The notes below the pieces were generated by a model. That model did no database searches, was not told the origin of the DNA, and worked only from the letters and a program-made list of their open reading frames with translations. 64,000 bases of DNA, from positions 143,477,640-143,541,639 of the forward strand of contig CM043955.1 of the NCBI GenBank assembly GCA_014529385.2, in the 5' to 3' direction. Shown here one piece after another: positions 18,418 to 29,166 of the stretch (positions are counted from its first letter, which is position 1; every line of letters starts with the position of its first letter). Position numbers and translations under genes: made by a program. Source of the DNA: Adiantum capillus-veneris (lineage: Eukaryota; Streptophyta; Polypodiopsida; Polypodiales; Pteridaceae).

Positions 18418-20403
18418 ATGGGTGATCATGTTGAGCAACAGGGTATGCATTTTGACCCAGCAACAATGCAAATGTTTCAAGCATTTGCAATGTTCATGCA
18501 ACAACAACATTCCATTGAAAGAAGGGAGATTTCAGCAATGAGGGCCATACAAGCAGTCGTCAATAGAATGGATCAGTTCAATGGCAAAGATGTAACCAAG
18601 TACTTACGCGAGTATGTGAAGGAGATGGAGCTGCATCGCGTGTCAGAAGGTGAGATGATTCAAAGCTTTGAGCTAGTTGTTGCTCCAGAAATTAGAGAGC
18701 ATGTTACGGTAATTAAAGATGGGCATGGGAGAAATTGGGAAGAACTCAAAGTAGCTTTAAAGAAGGAATATTTCATGGAGGACTCTGAGAGAGTGACCAA
18801 AAGGGCATTCTTAGAATGGGTAGCCAAGCCAAAGCAAGGACTATCAATAACAAAGCTACTTAGGGAATTTGAGCGGCGCTACGCACAACTCACCAGGACA
18901 GAAAGGGCCACACTAGATGCAGAGAATACAGATCTTTTCTTACAAGCTGCAGGCAAAGAGTTTCAAGAAAATTTGGAGCTTCTTCTTGAAGATAAAGATG
19001 CTGAGCAAGGACTAAAGACCGACTGGAATGAGGTTGAAGGTGCTGTCTCACTGCTTGCCAAACGACAAGGAATAAGGGACAAGATGGTAGTAAACACTAC
19101 AAGTCCTTCCACCTTAACTTCTGACAAAATGGTAAAGCCTACTTTTATCGCTCCTAAGTTTGATGGGTCCATGCTAGATGAGCTTGTGAAGGGAATGCGT
19201 GACTTGAAGGTGAAGTTTGCAAATCTTGAAGAAAAATGCCAACCATCAGGGCCACTTCCTAGGAAAAGACAACAGCCCAAAGAAGGGTTTGTTAATAGAT
19301 GTATTTGGTGTGATAGTACAGACCATGTAAGAAGGTATTGTGATGATTTTAGTGATGCTTTGTCAAAAGATGTTGTCTTTTTTAAGGATGGTAAAATTCA
19401 CTTAAGAGAAACAGGTCTACCCTTGAGAACTAACTTTGGGAAGGGGGGAATGCAAACCTTAGTTGAAGATATGGCAACTAAGCATGCCACCTCTTCAGTT
19501 GAGGGATTTACTTTTGGAGTAAAAATTGAACATTTTGGTGATGAAGAGGTGAGTGACCATCATGGTCAAATTTGGCCAAATGTCATGCAATTAGCTAAAA
19601 AGGGAAAGCTCACAAAAGAGATTCTACATGAAGCAGGTGATTGCATACGTCTAGAAATAGGATGGAATGATCCAGTGGACTCATTGTCAGTGCATGCCTA
19701 CATTACAAAATGCCAACAAAATGAGGCAATTGTAGAAGAGAAGCGCAGACGTGAGAATGCTGATGAAGGACCATCAAAAAGAGCTTCTAGAAGTGGGGGA
19801 AGAAGCAACTCAATGCCTTCTCAAACACCCTCAACACAAGGAGCATTTCCACCTGAAGTACTCATGGAGGAGTCTACAACAGGAAAGAAGAAAGAGCCAA
19901 CGAAAGGTAAGACAAAAGGCCCAACTTATAAACTACAATCTGATATTGAGGTTGCTACAAATTTAAAGAAAGTCTTGGAGGAAAGGATCTTGAATAGCAA
20001 GATTGAGTTTACTCTGGGAGAAGTTCTTGGCATTGCAAAGCGTGAATTCCATGAGGAGATCATTGACATCATCAAGAGGAAGAGGCAAACCCTTGTTGAA
20101 GTTTCTCGTCCACAGGTTGAAGGGGAAACCTCAAAGACACAAGGGATGCAACTGCAAAATAAGGAGAATGATGGAGCTGTGGTAGGATGCTACCAATCTA
20201 GTGGGAGAGTGAAGCAAGTGCATTTCTCAAATGATGATGAAGAAGTTGAAGATATTCCTAGGAGTTACTATTCACGAAGTCATTGGGCAAGGGCTACTAC
20301 AGAAACTTTGGTCAAGGTAGGTGATCTTGAAGAGCCATTTGTTGCCTTGATTGACCATGGTTCAGAAATAAACATAATTTCAAAGAGTCTCTACAACAAG
20401 TGA
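18418..20403 (+). pseudogene. gag: Element A Gag and start of protease
   Basis: I choose the ATG at 18418 (MGDHVEQQ); an in-frame ATG at 18382 is possible. The first part is a gag domain (FNGKDVTKYLREYVKEME, then a long helical region). A zinc knuckle CIWCDSTDHVRRYC follows near 19312, and then a conserved stretch with GLPLRTNFGKGGM. A charged linker leads to a protease start, ALIDHGSEINI, with His where Ser or Thr is usual. TGA at 20401-20403 interrupts the protease, which continues in frame to about 20790 with another stop (TAG near 20536) before ILGQPY. The knuckle and the following block recall basidiomycete Ty3-like Gags. Confidence 0.8.
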
Positions 20404-20870
20404 AAATGGCCGATGGACTCAGATCATGGCTGGATGGTAAAAGTGGCAAACAATTCATCCTGCGAATTGTATGAAGCATGTTCAGGTGTGAAGGTAACAA
20501 TAGGTGATGTAAAGATTGACCAAAACTTCTTTGTATAGGATACATCTTCATATCATCTCATCCTTGGACAGCCCTACATTGTGGGAGTTCGAATGGAAAC
20601 AAAGGTAATGGATGATGTTTCAGCATATGCTAGGATACGTAGCAAAGATGGTAAACGAGCTGTCCAATTTCTCACAGTTTGTGTGAACCATGAAAGAAAT
20701 CATGACAACCTCAGAGAACATCCTCTACCAAAGGTGAGCAAAGAGTTTCATGATCATAGAGAAATGGTGGGTTTTGGCCAAGTACCATTGTAAAACGGGA
20801 TTGCAGTGGTACAGAAAGAAAAAGGGTCTCGCCTTATCCAAAAATAGGTAAAGCGTTTCCAACGAGCTCC
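20404..20870 (+). pseudogene. pol: Element A protease remainder
   Basis: The frame of gag continues past its stop and encodes the second half of an aspartic protease, including SYHLILGQPYIVG at about 20550-20590. It then runs through a linker to about 20793, after which the frame is lost near 20840. Stops at 20401 and about 20536 make it non-functional. Confidence 0.7.
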
Positions 20871-22069
20871 TTGGTAACAAAGAATGGATCAGTATGTTTT
20901 ACAAAACTTGAAGATTTGAAGAGATGTGAGAGGCAATATGTGCATAATGTACAAATAGGCATGAAAAAGAGTGAGTTGCTAGAGCCTACTGAAAATGTTT
21001 TAGGTTTGTGTGAACAAGTTTCTTTTGTAGATACTATGGGTGAGCTTGATGCTATAATGGGGTCTAATTTGCATCTTGAAAATGAAGTTGTGGAAGTTTT
21101 CTCTATGGAAATGTATCAAGTAATAGAAGCCTTTAAAGAAATCCAAACAGTTGGCCCAGAAGTCCATGTTGAAACTAAATACAAGAGTGTAGCAAAGAAG
21201 GTGAAACCAGTAGCTTCACCCTTACCACCCAACAACAGGGAAAAGATTGAGCAGGCTTCTTTACAACCAATTTTGAGGAATCCTAAAAAGATTGGGCATA
21301 CCTTCACAAAGGAGTCTTTCCAAAACTTGCAGATTGGTCGCGAGGAGTTTCTAACACAGGAGGAGACAAAGTGCTTCTTTCAAAGCATGGTAAGGCTTTT
21401 TCATTTGAGCCACATGAGATAGGATGTGTTGATCCTTCTGTTGTAGCTCCTATGGTAATTTTCACAATACCTCATGTGCCTTGGAATCTGCGGCCTATTC
21501 CGGTTCCAAAGGCTCATTTGCCAAAGTTAGTAGAGCTACTGAATGAGAAAATCAAAATAGGAATCTTGGAGCCTTCTTGTGTTCCATACTCAAACAGGTG
21601 GTTCACAGTTCCGAAGAAGAATGGTTCTCTACGCTTCATCCAAGATATGCAACCAATGAACAAGGTGACAATTAGAAATGTAGGTACAGGTCCAATTGTG
21701 GATGAGTTTGCAGAGGCATTTGCAGGGAGGGCAATCTACTCAATGGGGGATCTCTACTCAGGGTATGATCAATTTTAGCTTGCAATCGAAAGCAGATACT
21801 TGACAACCATGAGGACACCTTTGGGTTTGGTAAGGATGTGTACCTTGCCACAGGGAGCAACCAACTCGGTTGCACATATGATGAATGGGATGAATAAGGT
21901 CTTACGTGACTTTATTCCTCAAATCACAATGCCTTTCATTGATGATTTGCCTATCAAAGGATGTGAAGAAATTGACAAAGATGAAGCTTTGGATCTCAAG
22001 GGATGTCGCAGGTTTGTGGTAAATCACATAAATGATTGTGATAAATTTTATCTACATTGGAAGAAGTGA
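20871..22069 (+). pseudogene. pol: Element A reverse transcriptase
   Basis: The linker (20871-21422) and RT proper (21371-22069) are in different frames. RT motifs are RWFTVPKKNGSLRFIQDM, then SMGDLYSGYDQF, TPLG, LPQGATNS and the catalytic FIDDLPIKG at about 21934-21960. A TAG at 21776 follows the GYDQF block. The style of FIDDLPIKG and of the VxQDMQPMN block differs from the other RTs in this window (FMDDF, FIDDF and FFDDI with CVDYR/CIDY). It matches my memory of a Ty3-like clade known mainly from basidiomycetes. Catalytic Asp residues are present, but the gene is broken. Confidence 0.8.
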
Positions 22070-24309
22070 ATCTTACATTGTCAGGGAAAAAGTCTATGTT
22101 TGGTGTTAATGAAGTGCTTATTGTGGGGCACATGTGCGGGCCATATGCTAGGAAACCTTGTCCAACAAAGGTATATGCCATCCAAAGAATGAAAGAAACG
22201 TGCACTAGCATCACTGAGGTTAGAAGGTTTCTGGGAGCATGTGTCTTCTATGTTATTTGGATTCCACATTATGCACATGTAGCTGATCCTCTTTATCAGC
22301 TGCTTAGAAAGAATCAGAAGTTTAAATGGACAAAAGCACATGTAAAATCCATGAAAAAGCTAAAGGAGTTGCTCCAGTCAGCAACAACTTTGAGAAAGGT
22401 AGACTATGAGTGTCAAAGGCCAGTGATTGTGACAGTAGATACCAATCCTACAGGGATTGGATGGGCAATAGGGCAAGATGACAAAGAAGGACACAGGTAT
22501 GTGGTAAGATTTGGAGCAAAGGTACTAAGTGCTCGCCAAAGAAACTATCCACAGATATAAAGAGAGTTATGGGGTATGGTTACAGCCTTGAAAAGTGGGA
22601 AAGAGTATCTAATTGGTGCATGTGTGGTTGTAGAAACAGAGTGTCTACCACTTCTTGGGATGATTACAAGCTACTCAACACCAGACATTGCTATGTTGCG
22701 GTGGAATTCCTACATTAAGTCCTTAAATCCCGAGTTTAAGCACATTGCAGGTAAAGACAATACAGTTGCAGATATGTTATCAAGGGCAAGGTATGAAGAT
22801 GAGTCACAAATGATTGATGAGGGAGATGATGTAGGCACAAAGTTCTATTCTATCTCTCATGTCAAAGGTAACAATGTCTGCATGACTAATCTACTTGAAT
22901 CATTCTTGAAAGAGCTTTATGAATGTGATTGGCTTCTTATTGGAAGCTACTTGAGTACTCTAACAAAACAGGATGATTGGTCTGAACAAGAATTCAAGAG
23001 GATACGCAGGAAAGCATATGGGTTCTTTTTGAGGGATTGTTACTTGTGGAAGCATCCTAAACAAAAGGGTGCTACACCACAACCGGTTATATGCAAAAAA
23101 GAGACTCAAGTAAAGCTCATGCAAGAGTTTCATGAGAGTCTATGGGCTGGACACAGGGGTGTGTGGGAAACCTTCTCCAAGTTGAAAGAAAAATACTGGT
23201 GGAAGGGTATGTATAAAGATGTATCTCAGTTTGTAGAGTCATGTGTAACTTGTCAAATGTATTCAAATGTTCGACATCATGATGGATTGCACCCTACATA
23301 TCCACTAGCCATGCACTATAAATGGGTTGTGGATCTAGTCACAATGCCTTTAGGACTCTGGCAGATGAGATACTTGGTTCTTGCACGAGAAGACCTAACT
23401 AATCAGGTTGAAGGAAGAGCATTAAGAGCTAAAACCATAGAAGCTGTGTACAGATTCCTTCTTGATGAGGTGATTTGCCGTTATGGTTGTGTGGGAAAGA
23501 TCACTGTAGATAGAGGTGAGCTGGATGCCGAAGAAGCAAGGGAGTTCTTTTCTAGATTAGGAATCAAGCTTTCTCTTACCACAGCTTACAACCCTGAAGG
23601 CAATGGAAAGAGTTAAAGAGGGCATCCTCCTATCATCAAATCTTTGGCCAATGCTTGTGAAGGAAGAGTTGGTGAGTGGCCAAAACTGTTACCATATGCT
23701 TTATGGATTGATCGTACAACACATAGCTGAGTAACTGGCTACATGCCTGCGGAGCTAATGTATGTCCAAAAGCCAGTGATGCCGATTGAAGATACAATTC
23801 CCACATGGAATGTACTACCTTGGCAAGAGGGGCTTAGCAGGGAAGATCTCCTTGCACTGCGTATAAGGCAGCTAGAGAGAAGACCTGGAGACATTGAAGC
23901 TGCAAAAGAACGACTCAAAAATGCAAGGTTGAAAAACAAGGAATACTTTGATAAGCGACATTGACTCAGGAGCAAAGCAATTGACAAAGGTGACTGGGTT
24001 TTGGTGTATGATAGTAGCCTTGATAACCAGCACACAGTCATGCGTAAGTTTTCAAAAAGATGGTTTGGACCGTATGTTGTAAAGCATGTGCATGAAAATA
24101 CTACTTACAGCTTGTCTAAACTAAATGGTACAGAAGTAAAGATTCCCATTGTAGGAAAAAGGATCAAAATGTTTAAGAGAAGAGGAGACAATGATCCAGA
24201 AGATGTTGATGAGGAAGAAGAGCAAACCACAGGTAAAGATCAAAGTGAAGATGAAGATTTGAATTCATCCAGTGAAGAAGAAAGCAAGGAAGATGTACAA
24301 GAGGGCTGA
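22057..24309 (+). pseudogene. pol: Element A RNase H and integrase
   Basis: RT thumb and RNase H start at 22057 (VTVDTNPTGIGWAIGQDD), with a TAA at 22558. RNase H then continues in the same frame to a DMLSRARYEDE end. Integrase has the HHCC zinc region (HESLWAGHRG ... CVTCQ) and the catalytic core with Asp in VVDLVTM and TVDRGELD. The third acidic residue falls at a TAA (23614-23616) just before RGH, where Glu is expected. More stops (about 23728 and 23962) precede a GDWVLVYD ... FGPYVV C-terminal domain and an acidic tail ending at 24309. It is not functional. Confidence 0.82.
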
Positions 24310-24349
24310 TCTTACAAAGAAATAACGTGGCACATACCGGAGGATGTGC

Positions 24350-24367
24350 AGGTTTAGAGGGGGTGGA
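24350..24367 (+). other. Polypurine tract of A
   Basis: GTTTAGAGGGGGTGGA abuts the 3' LTR start (CGTCGTGTTGTGACACG), consistent with plus-strand priming. Confidence 0.7.
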
Positions 24368-25192
24368 CGTCGTGTTGTGACACGTACATAGTGGGAACGC
24401 ATGCTACAAGATCTATTTTGTAACTTTTTTAGATACATGATTATCTTTCCTATAATGTACATATGCATATTTAAGTATAATAATAAGCCTTCTATCTCAT
24501 CCTATTATTTTTCTCAAGGGTAACCTATCCTTACTTTACCATCAGAAAATACTATGGGAAAAGCTCAATAGCTCCGCCTCTTTAACTTGGGGCAAAAAGC
24601 ATTGATTCTTTATTTCTATTATCTCATTAACATCTCACACCCTAGCTAGATCCTATATCTAGGGTAAACTCCAATATATATACATTCTATGTATTTTTTA
24701 TACTTTTCTTATATTTCTTTTTAAATAGCTACTAGGAGGGAATCAAATCCTAGTGGGACACTAGGTGGCATGATTTCAAAGATACACTTATTTTAATGCA
24801 TTATTTCAAGCATGATTACAAAACTTTGTCAAGGAGCAATGTCATGCTTTCATATGGCATGAGGTGTCCTTTGGAATTAAATGAAAGTCTAGGCTAAGGG
24901 GACCACGGGAAGACTTTTGCTGCCAGAAATGGATCCTATTTTGATGAATTTTTTACACAAGGTTCCAATCCGAATTGGAAAATGATTTTAAAATGAAAAT
25001 CGTAGCTAATGAGCTGAAGTTTCTACCCATATTTTTAATTTTTTATTTGAAGGCACGGTTGAGGAGATATGATCAAAATACTGGACCCCAGTCTGCCCAC
25101 ATCATGCAGGGACAGCTCATTTCCAACTTTTCCAATTCCTATTCACACTGGCTCCTCTCTTCTTGTGTAAACCCTTGGGGGTTCCGTTCACC

Positions 25193-25200
25193 TATAAAAG
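25193..25200 (+). promoter_or_regulatory. TATA box, element A 3' LTR
   Basis: TATAAAAG lies in the context GTTCACCTATAAAAGGGAACC. A transcript from here would carry the small ORFs about 550 nt downstream in its leader. The box is absent from the 5' LTR. Confidence 0.65.
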
Positions 25201-25754
25201 GGAACCTCTTCTTCCTTGAAAGGAACTCAAGCATTCAAGCCATTGAGGAGAGGAATTCTTGAGGGAATGAGTAGTAATGCCTAATTGTACTTAGCCCCAT
25301 TAACATAAGCCCAAGCCTACACTTTCTCCTAGAGGAAGACTAGCCATTCTTGTACGCTATCCTTGGAAGATCAACTCTAATCAAAGAAGGTCTTGTACTT
25401 CACATATCAATCAACGTTGAATTCTCCCCTCTTCTTCTCTCTCCCATCAATAATGGTGCAGAAGGGTTTCAAGTAAGATGTGTTCTACATTGATGTTTTC
25501 TTGATTTCTTGTTGTTTTCATTTTCATCTATAATCCAACATATATATATATGTATCTAATCTCATCTCCTTAACCAAATCTATCTCTCTCATTCTTAGTA
25601 ATTCATCCTCTCTGCAAATTCTAGGTTCTCTTTTCTACATTTACATCTCTCCCCCGCAGTATCCTTATTGCCTACGGGCAAGAATAGGGCTTGGGAGGGA
25701 AACTTCTCATCTCTTCACTTCTCTCATATCTACATTTCTCACATACTATCCTAG

Positions 25755-25973
25755 ATGAATAACCCACATGATGATCATTTCTATCGCTTTCACTATGTAC
25801 GATCTATTAGAATTAACGTATGGATTAGCCGAAAAATACACTTTCAACAACGTATAGTGTTTCTCTTTGGCCCAGAAAGGCTTAATGAAATACTTCTATC
25901 ACCGGATCCCATCATACTACCTCTCATAGACTATAACTTTTCTTTTGACGTAAGCGTAGTTATCTTGCTATGA
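25755..25973 (+). CDS. Small LTR protein 1 (72 codons), 3' LTR copy
   Basis: Same frame as 17736-17954 with one residue difference that I can see (Tyr for Ser at position 14). It starts at ATG 25755 and ends in ATGA shared with the next frame. It lies downstream of an intact TATA box, so of the copies in family A this pair is best placed to be transcribed, outward from the element. Confidence 0.72.
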   Translation: MNNPHDDHFYRFHYVRSIRINVWISRKIHFQQRIVFLFGPERLNEILLSPDPIILPLIDYNFSFDVSVVILL

Positions 25974-26182
25974 ACCAAGAGGATTTGTACACACAATTAA
26001 TCCCAATCACTAGACAAAATATATATATTATGGTAAGCACAAAACTACAATTCCAAAGAACAATTCGTAGCCTATTTGGTCAGCCAAGATTGAATGCCAT
26101 TAACTCATCTATTAACCCTTTCATATTACCCATGATACGATATGACCATAGCCTTGATGTTTTCATTTTCGTATTGTTTTGA
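25970..26182 (+). CDS. Small LTR protein 2 (70 codons), 3' LTR copy
   Basis: Same frame as 17951-18163, starting in the ATGA overlap. It has Tyr at 19, Ala at 43 and Leu at 62; Leu 62 is also what element C has, so it is probably the ancestral residue. The frame is fully open and ends VLF and TGA. Confidence 0.72.
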   Translation: MNQEDLYTQLIPITRQNIYIMVSTKLQFQRTIRSLFGQPRLNAINSSINPFILPMIRYDHSLDVFIFVLF

Positions 26183-27499
26183 CATTCTCTTTTGTGTTCT
26201 TTCTTTGTGTGTGTGAGTGCAAGAGAGAAAGAGTGAATCTTCTTTGATTGCACTTCTTTCCAAACCCTAGTCTTCATGGCATCTATGGTTTAACTCATTC
26301 ATATAGTTTTTGTGGAGTTCTCTCACAAACTCTCACAGCCATAAGCCTGGTGCTTTCCTGGCAAGACCGCAAATTTCTCGACACCAGCCACATTAGGGAT
26401 CCAAAGGAGGGAAAATAGGGATCCAAAGGGGGGACCATCTGCAAAAGATCCAAGTGCAACAATGGGCTAAAAAGACCCTAAGGTTCAGCCCATTAAGACT
26501 TCCAAAATGCTAAGGTTCCAAAATTCAAAGGTTGTGTCCAAAGGTCAACCTTAAGGGAATTGGATGCTTTGTGTGTGTAGAAAAAATTCTTTGCAATCCC
26601 TACTTGGGAGGGGGTGAGCCTTGCATGTAGGAGATGAGAGAGAAAGCAACACACACACACAAGCTCCCTTTACACAAAGGGAATGAGGGACACATGTCAG
26701 CTCCCTAGGCCAGATACCCACAAGGTGTACCCAATACCTATTGGATGTCCTTGGAGGTGGACCAATGAGAATTAGGCTAGAGTAATCTAGTTTAATTAAT
26801 TTAAAAAAACACTTAATAAAATAACCAATGAGAATTAAGTCCTCTAGAAGACTATTGGACAGTCTCCCAAGGGGTCCAATGAGCATTCAGCAGTCCAATG
26901 GCTTGCCTGATTCCTATTGGCCAGGAGGCAAAGGGGTCCAATGAGAGTTTAGTTGAATTATTAAATTACCTAAATCTCTCACAAAAGGGGAAAGGGGGAC
27001 ACATGTCAGAAGGCTATCACTTATGCTGCTTAATAGTCATTGGCTTGGACCTGGGGAGGTCCAATGAGGGTAGAGCAAGAGCAAATAGAAAGAGGGCTCG
27101 CCCAAGAGAGAGAGGGGGTTGATTTTTGCAAGGGATTATCACACACACACTCTCACACAGTCTATGTGAGAAGTAAAGAAGACTATATCTTCCCAAGCTT
27201 TAATGGAGAGCTCATCACCTACTCCAAGCTTGTGAGATAGAAGCCTACATCGACACACTCTTGGCATGTGGATGCAAATCTAACCAAGAGCCAAGCTTCA
27301 ATGCATGATCATCTCCTCTACCATGCTTATTACTAAGATAAGCTATGCTAATATGAGTGATTATGTGAGGAGATGTACATCTTTCTCGTAAGATACTCCT
27401 TCTTCCTCTCAATCTACTCTCATACCCTGCTAGCTCTCACCATCTTCGAAGGTGTGTGAGGTCTTGGGTCTGAGACCGGGGATAATTAATGTTGTGTTT

Positions 27500-27690
27500 G
27501 TTAAGTGTTTTGCTTAGTGCATGAAACTTTCATCTCCATTGCACTAACTAGTCTTGAAGGAACAAAAAGAATTGTATTGTACAATGTCTCTCTTGATGGG
27601 AGAAACCATAATACAAAGCCTTTTGGAGGGGGGACCGGCTCCATGCAAATCCGGTCCTCAACTGTTGTCAATAGCTTAATGTCTCTCTCT
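27500..27690. repeat. Inverted-repeat block, right copy
   Basis: The reverse complement of this block matches 15950-16130, including the GACAACAGTTGAGGAC and TCTCCCATCAAGAGAGAC pieces. Confidence 0.55.
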
Positions 27691-28399
27691 TTTGAAAGTA
27701 TTGTTCATGCTATCTAACTAGGTGTCATGCTTTTTGTTGCTCTCTCCACCCAAGCACTCTTGTAATTCTCATTAGGAATCTATTCTAATGAAATACCCAC
27801 TATGTTCATGCAAATTTCCACTACACATAAGTTTTTAGGCCATTAAATGTTACATCTACCTGCTTGGAGAAGTAGATGGGGCTCTTGCACTTTTCACTTC
27901 ACACACTGAGAGTGTGTGTGTGTGTGGGAGAGTTTACCCCCCAAGCTAGACTCCTCCTTGCTTTGGTCGACCCCCCTCTTCTAGCACTATCTGGCACCTG
28001 ATTGGACCTCCTCAAGCTTGGCCAATCACAAGCTTAGTGCATATCAAGCAGCAAGGGTAGCCTTGGGACAAGTGTCCCCCTTTTCCCTATGAGAGAGAGG
28101 ACTTGATATGTGCATAGAAAATTAATAAACTTTATTACATTTTTATTTGACCCCTTGGGAGTCCAACCAATAGACTTTAGGCACACCATGAGGGAAGCAT
28201 GAAGAGGAGCTTGACAAGTGTCCTATTTTCTTTGTTTGTGCCAAGCTTGCCTTGTGTGAGTGTGTGTGTTCTCTCTCTAGCCCCTACAATGAGGGCCCAT
28301 CACCCCTTGTTTAGGGATACACATTGACTTTGTGGAACACCTTTCTCCCTCAGCACCTTAGTGATGGAGCACCTTATCACCTTAGTTCTTAAGCACCTC

Positions 28400-28454
28400 A
28401 AGCACCTTAGTCAGCAAGCATGACAAGTACCTTAAGCACCTTAGTCAGCAAGCA
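28400..28454. repeat. 34-bp minisatellite, two units
   Basis: AAGCACCTTAGTCAGCAAGC begins at 28400 and again at 28434, with looser related units on both sides. Confidence 0.7.
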
Positions 28455-29166
28455 CAACATGCACCTCAAGCTTGGGCCGGGTTCTTCCCACAAGCTCGGC
28501 CCTAGCTTTCCTAAGGTCAAAGAAATTTTAACATTAACCTTTGGAGGTCTTTAATGAAGCTAACCCTAAGATATTTAAGCTTCATTAGTTAGCCTTGCTC
28601 TTTGACAGAACATCTCTCATTTGGACCCCTTTACCATTGGCCCCGTGTTGAGATAGATCTATAATCACATGTCTATATTATAACCCTTGTTCTCATATAT
28701 TCTCCCACATTAAATGATCAGTTTAATATGAGAAAATCATTTGGGTTGGTTAGATAGTAGATTTTATGACATTAGCTCTCTCTTGAAATCAAAGTTTTCC
28801 TCGACTATGAGGTAGAACAGATAAAGTCTTGGTCAAAAGTCAATGTTTCTTAGTGGGTAGAGGGTCACTTTTTACCCTACAACATCATTCCAAAATGGAT
28901 GACTAATCCATTTGGTGCTTGGGAGATGTAGCTGCCGCAAGCATGTCTACTCTTTAGTCCATTTTATTCTTCCAAATAGAGTGACAAATTCTACTTGGTG
29001 TGTGGGACACGTCGTCATCACAAATATCATAAAAAGAGAATTTGTCTTATAAGACAAAACATTGGTCATTTAAAAGAAATGTGTACATTTACTTACACTA
29101 ATGTAGCATTGTAAGCATTGACAAGGTTCATACTAACCTTAAGTTGTATTCCTTGCATCCATCTAG

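Larger units (their letters stand above)
16537..26383 (+). mobile_element. Element A: decayed Ty3/gypsy with fungal-type pol and LTR-encoded small ORFs
   Basis: This 9.85-kb element is bounded by LTRs 16537-18364 and 24368-26383. The first begins TGTCG and both end CGACA (the 3' copy begins CGTCG). A purine tract precedes the 3' LTR. Gag, protease, RT, RNase H and integrase are in gypsy order but broken by many stops and frame changes. Motifs in the knuckle region, the RT (FIDDLPIKG) and the integrase resemble Ty3-like elements I know chiefly from basidiomycetes. Each LTR carries two open small ORFs. I find no matching target duplication (ACCGG against CCAGC). LTR divergence by eye is about 1.5%, apart from a 184-bp deletion in the 5' copy. 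Confidence 0.88.
24368..26383 (+). repeat. Element A 3' LTR, 2.02 kb
   Basis: This is the full-length copy. It begins CGTCG (first base changed from the expected T) and ends CTCGACA. It keeps the segment missing from the 5' LTR, with TATAAAAG at 25193-25200. The U3 contains GGACCCCAGTCTGCCCA and flanking sequence shared with the LTRs of element C, the relic at 29167 and the inverted LTR at 2745-6197. Confidence 0.9.
26384..29166. other. Unassigned repeat-like DNA right of element A
   Basis: I see no coding domain. It holds the inverted partner of the 15950-16130 block (about 27500-27690), a short CA-rich run near 27140, a 34-bp minisatellite (28400-28454) and, near 28700-28745, an inverted core of the 117-bp dispersed block. 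AT content and fragments such as GGGATCCAAAGG repeated at 26396 and 26419 suggest old transposon debris. Confidence 0.4.

Noticed and set aside
16537-26383. ACCGG/CCAGC as a target duplication for element A
   Set aside because: The five-base flanks do not match even with one change in register; boundaries rest on LTR alignment only.
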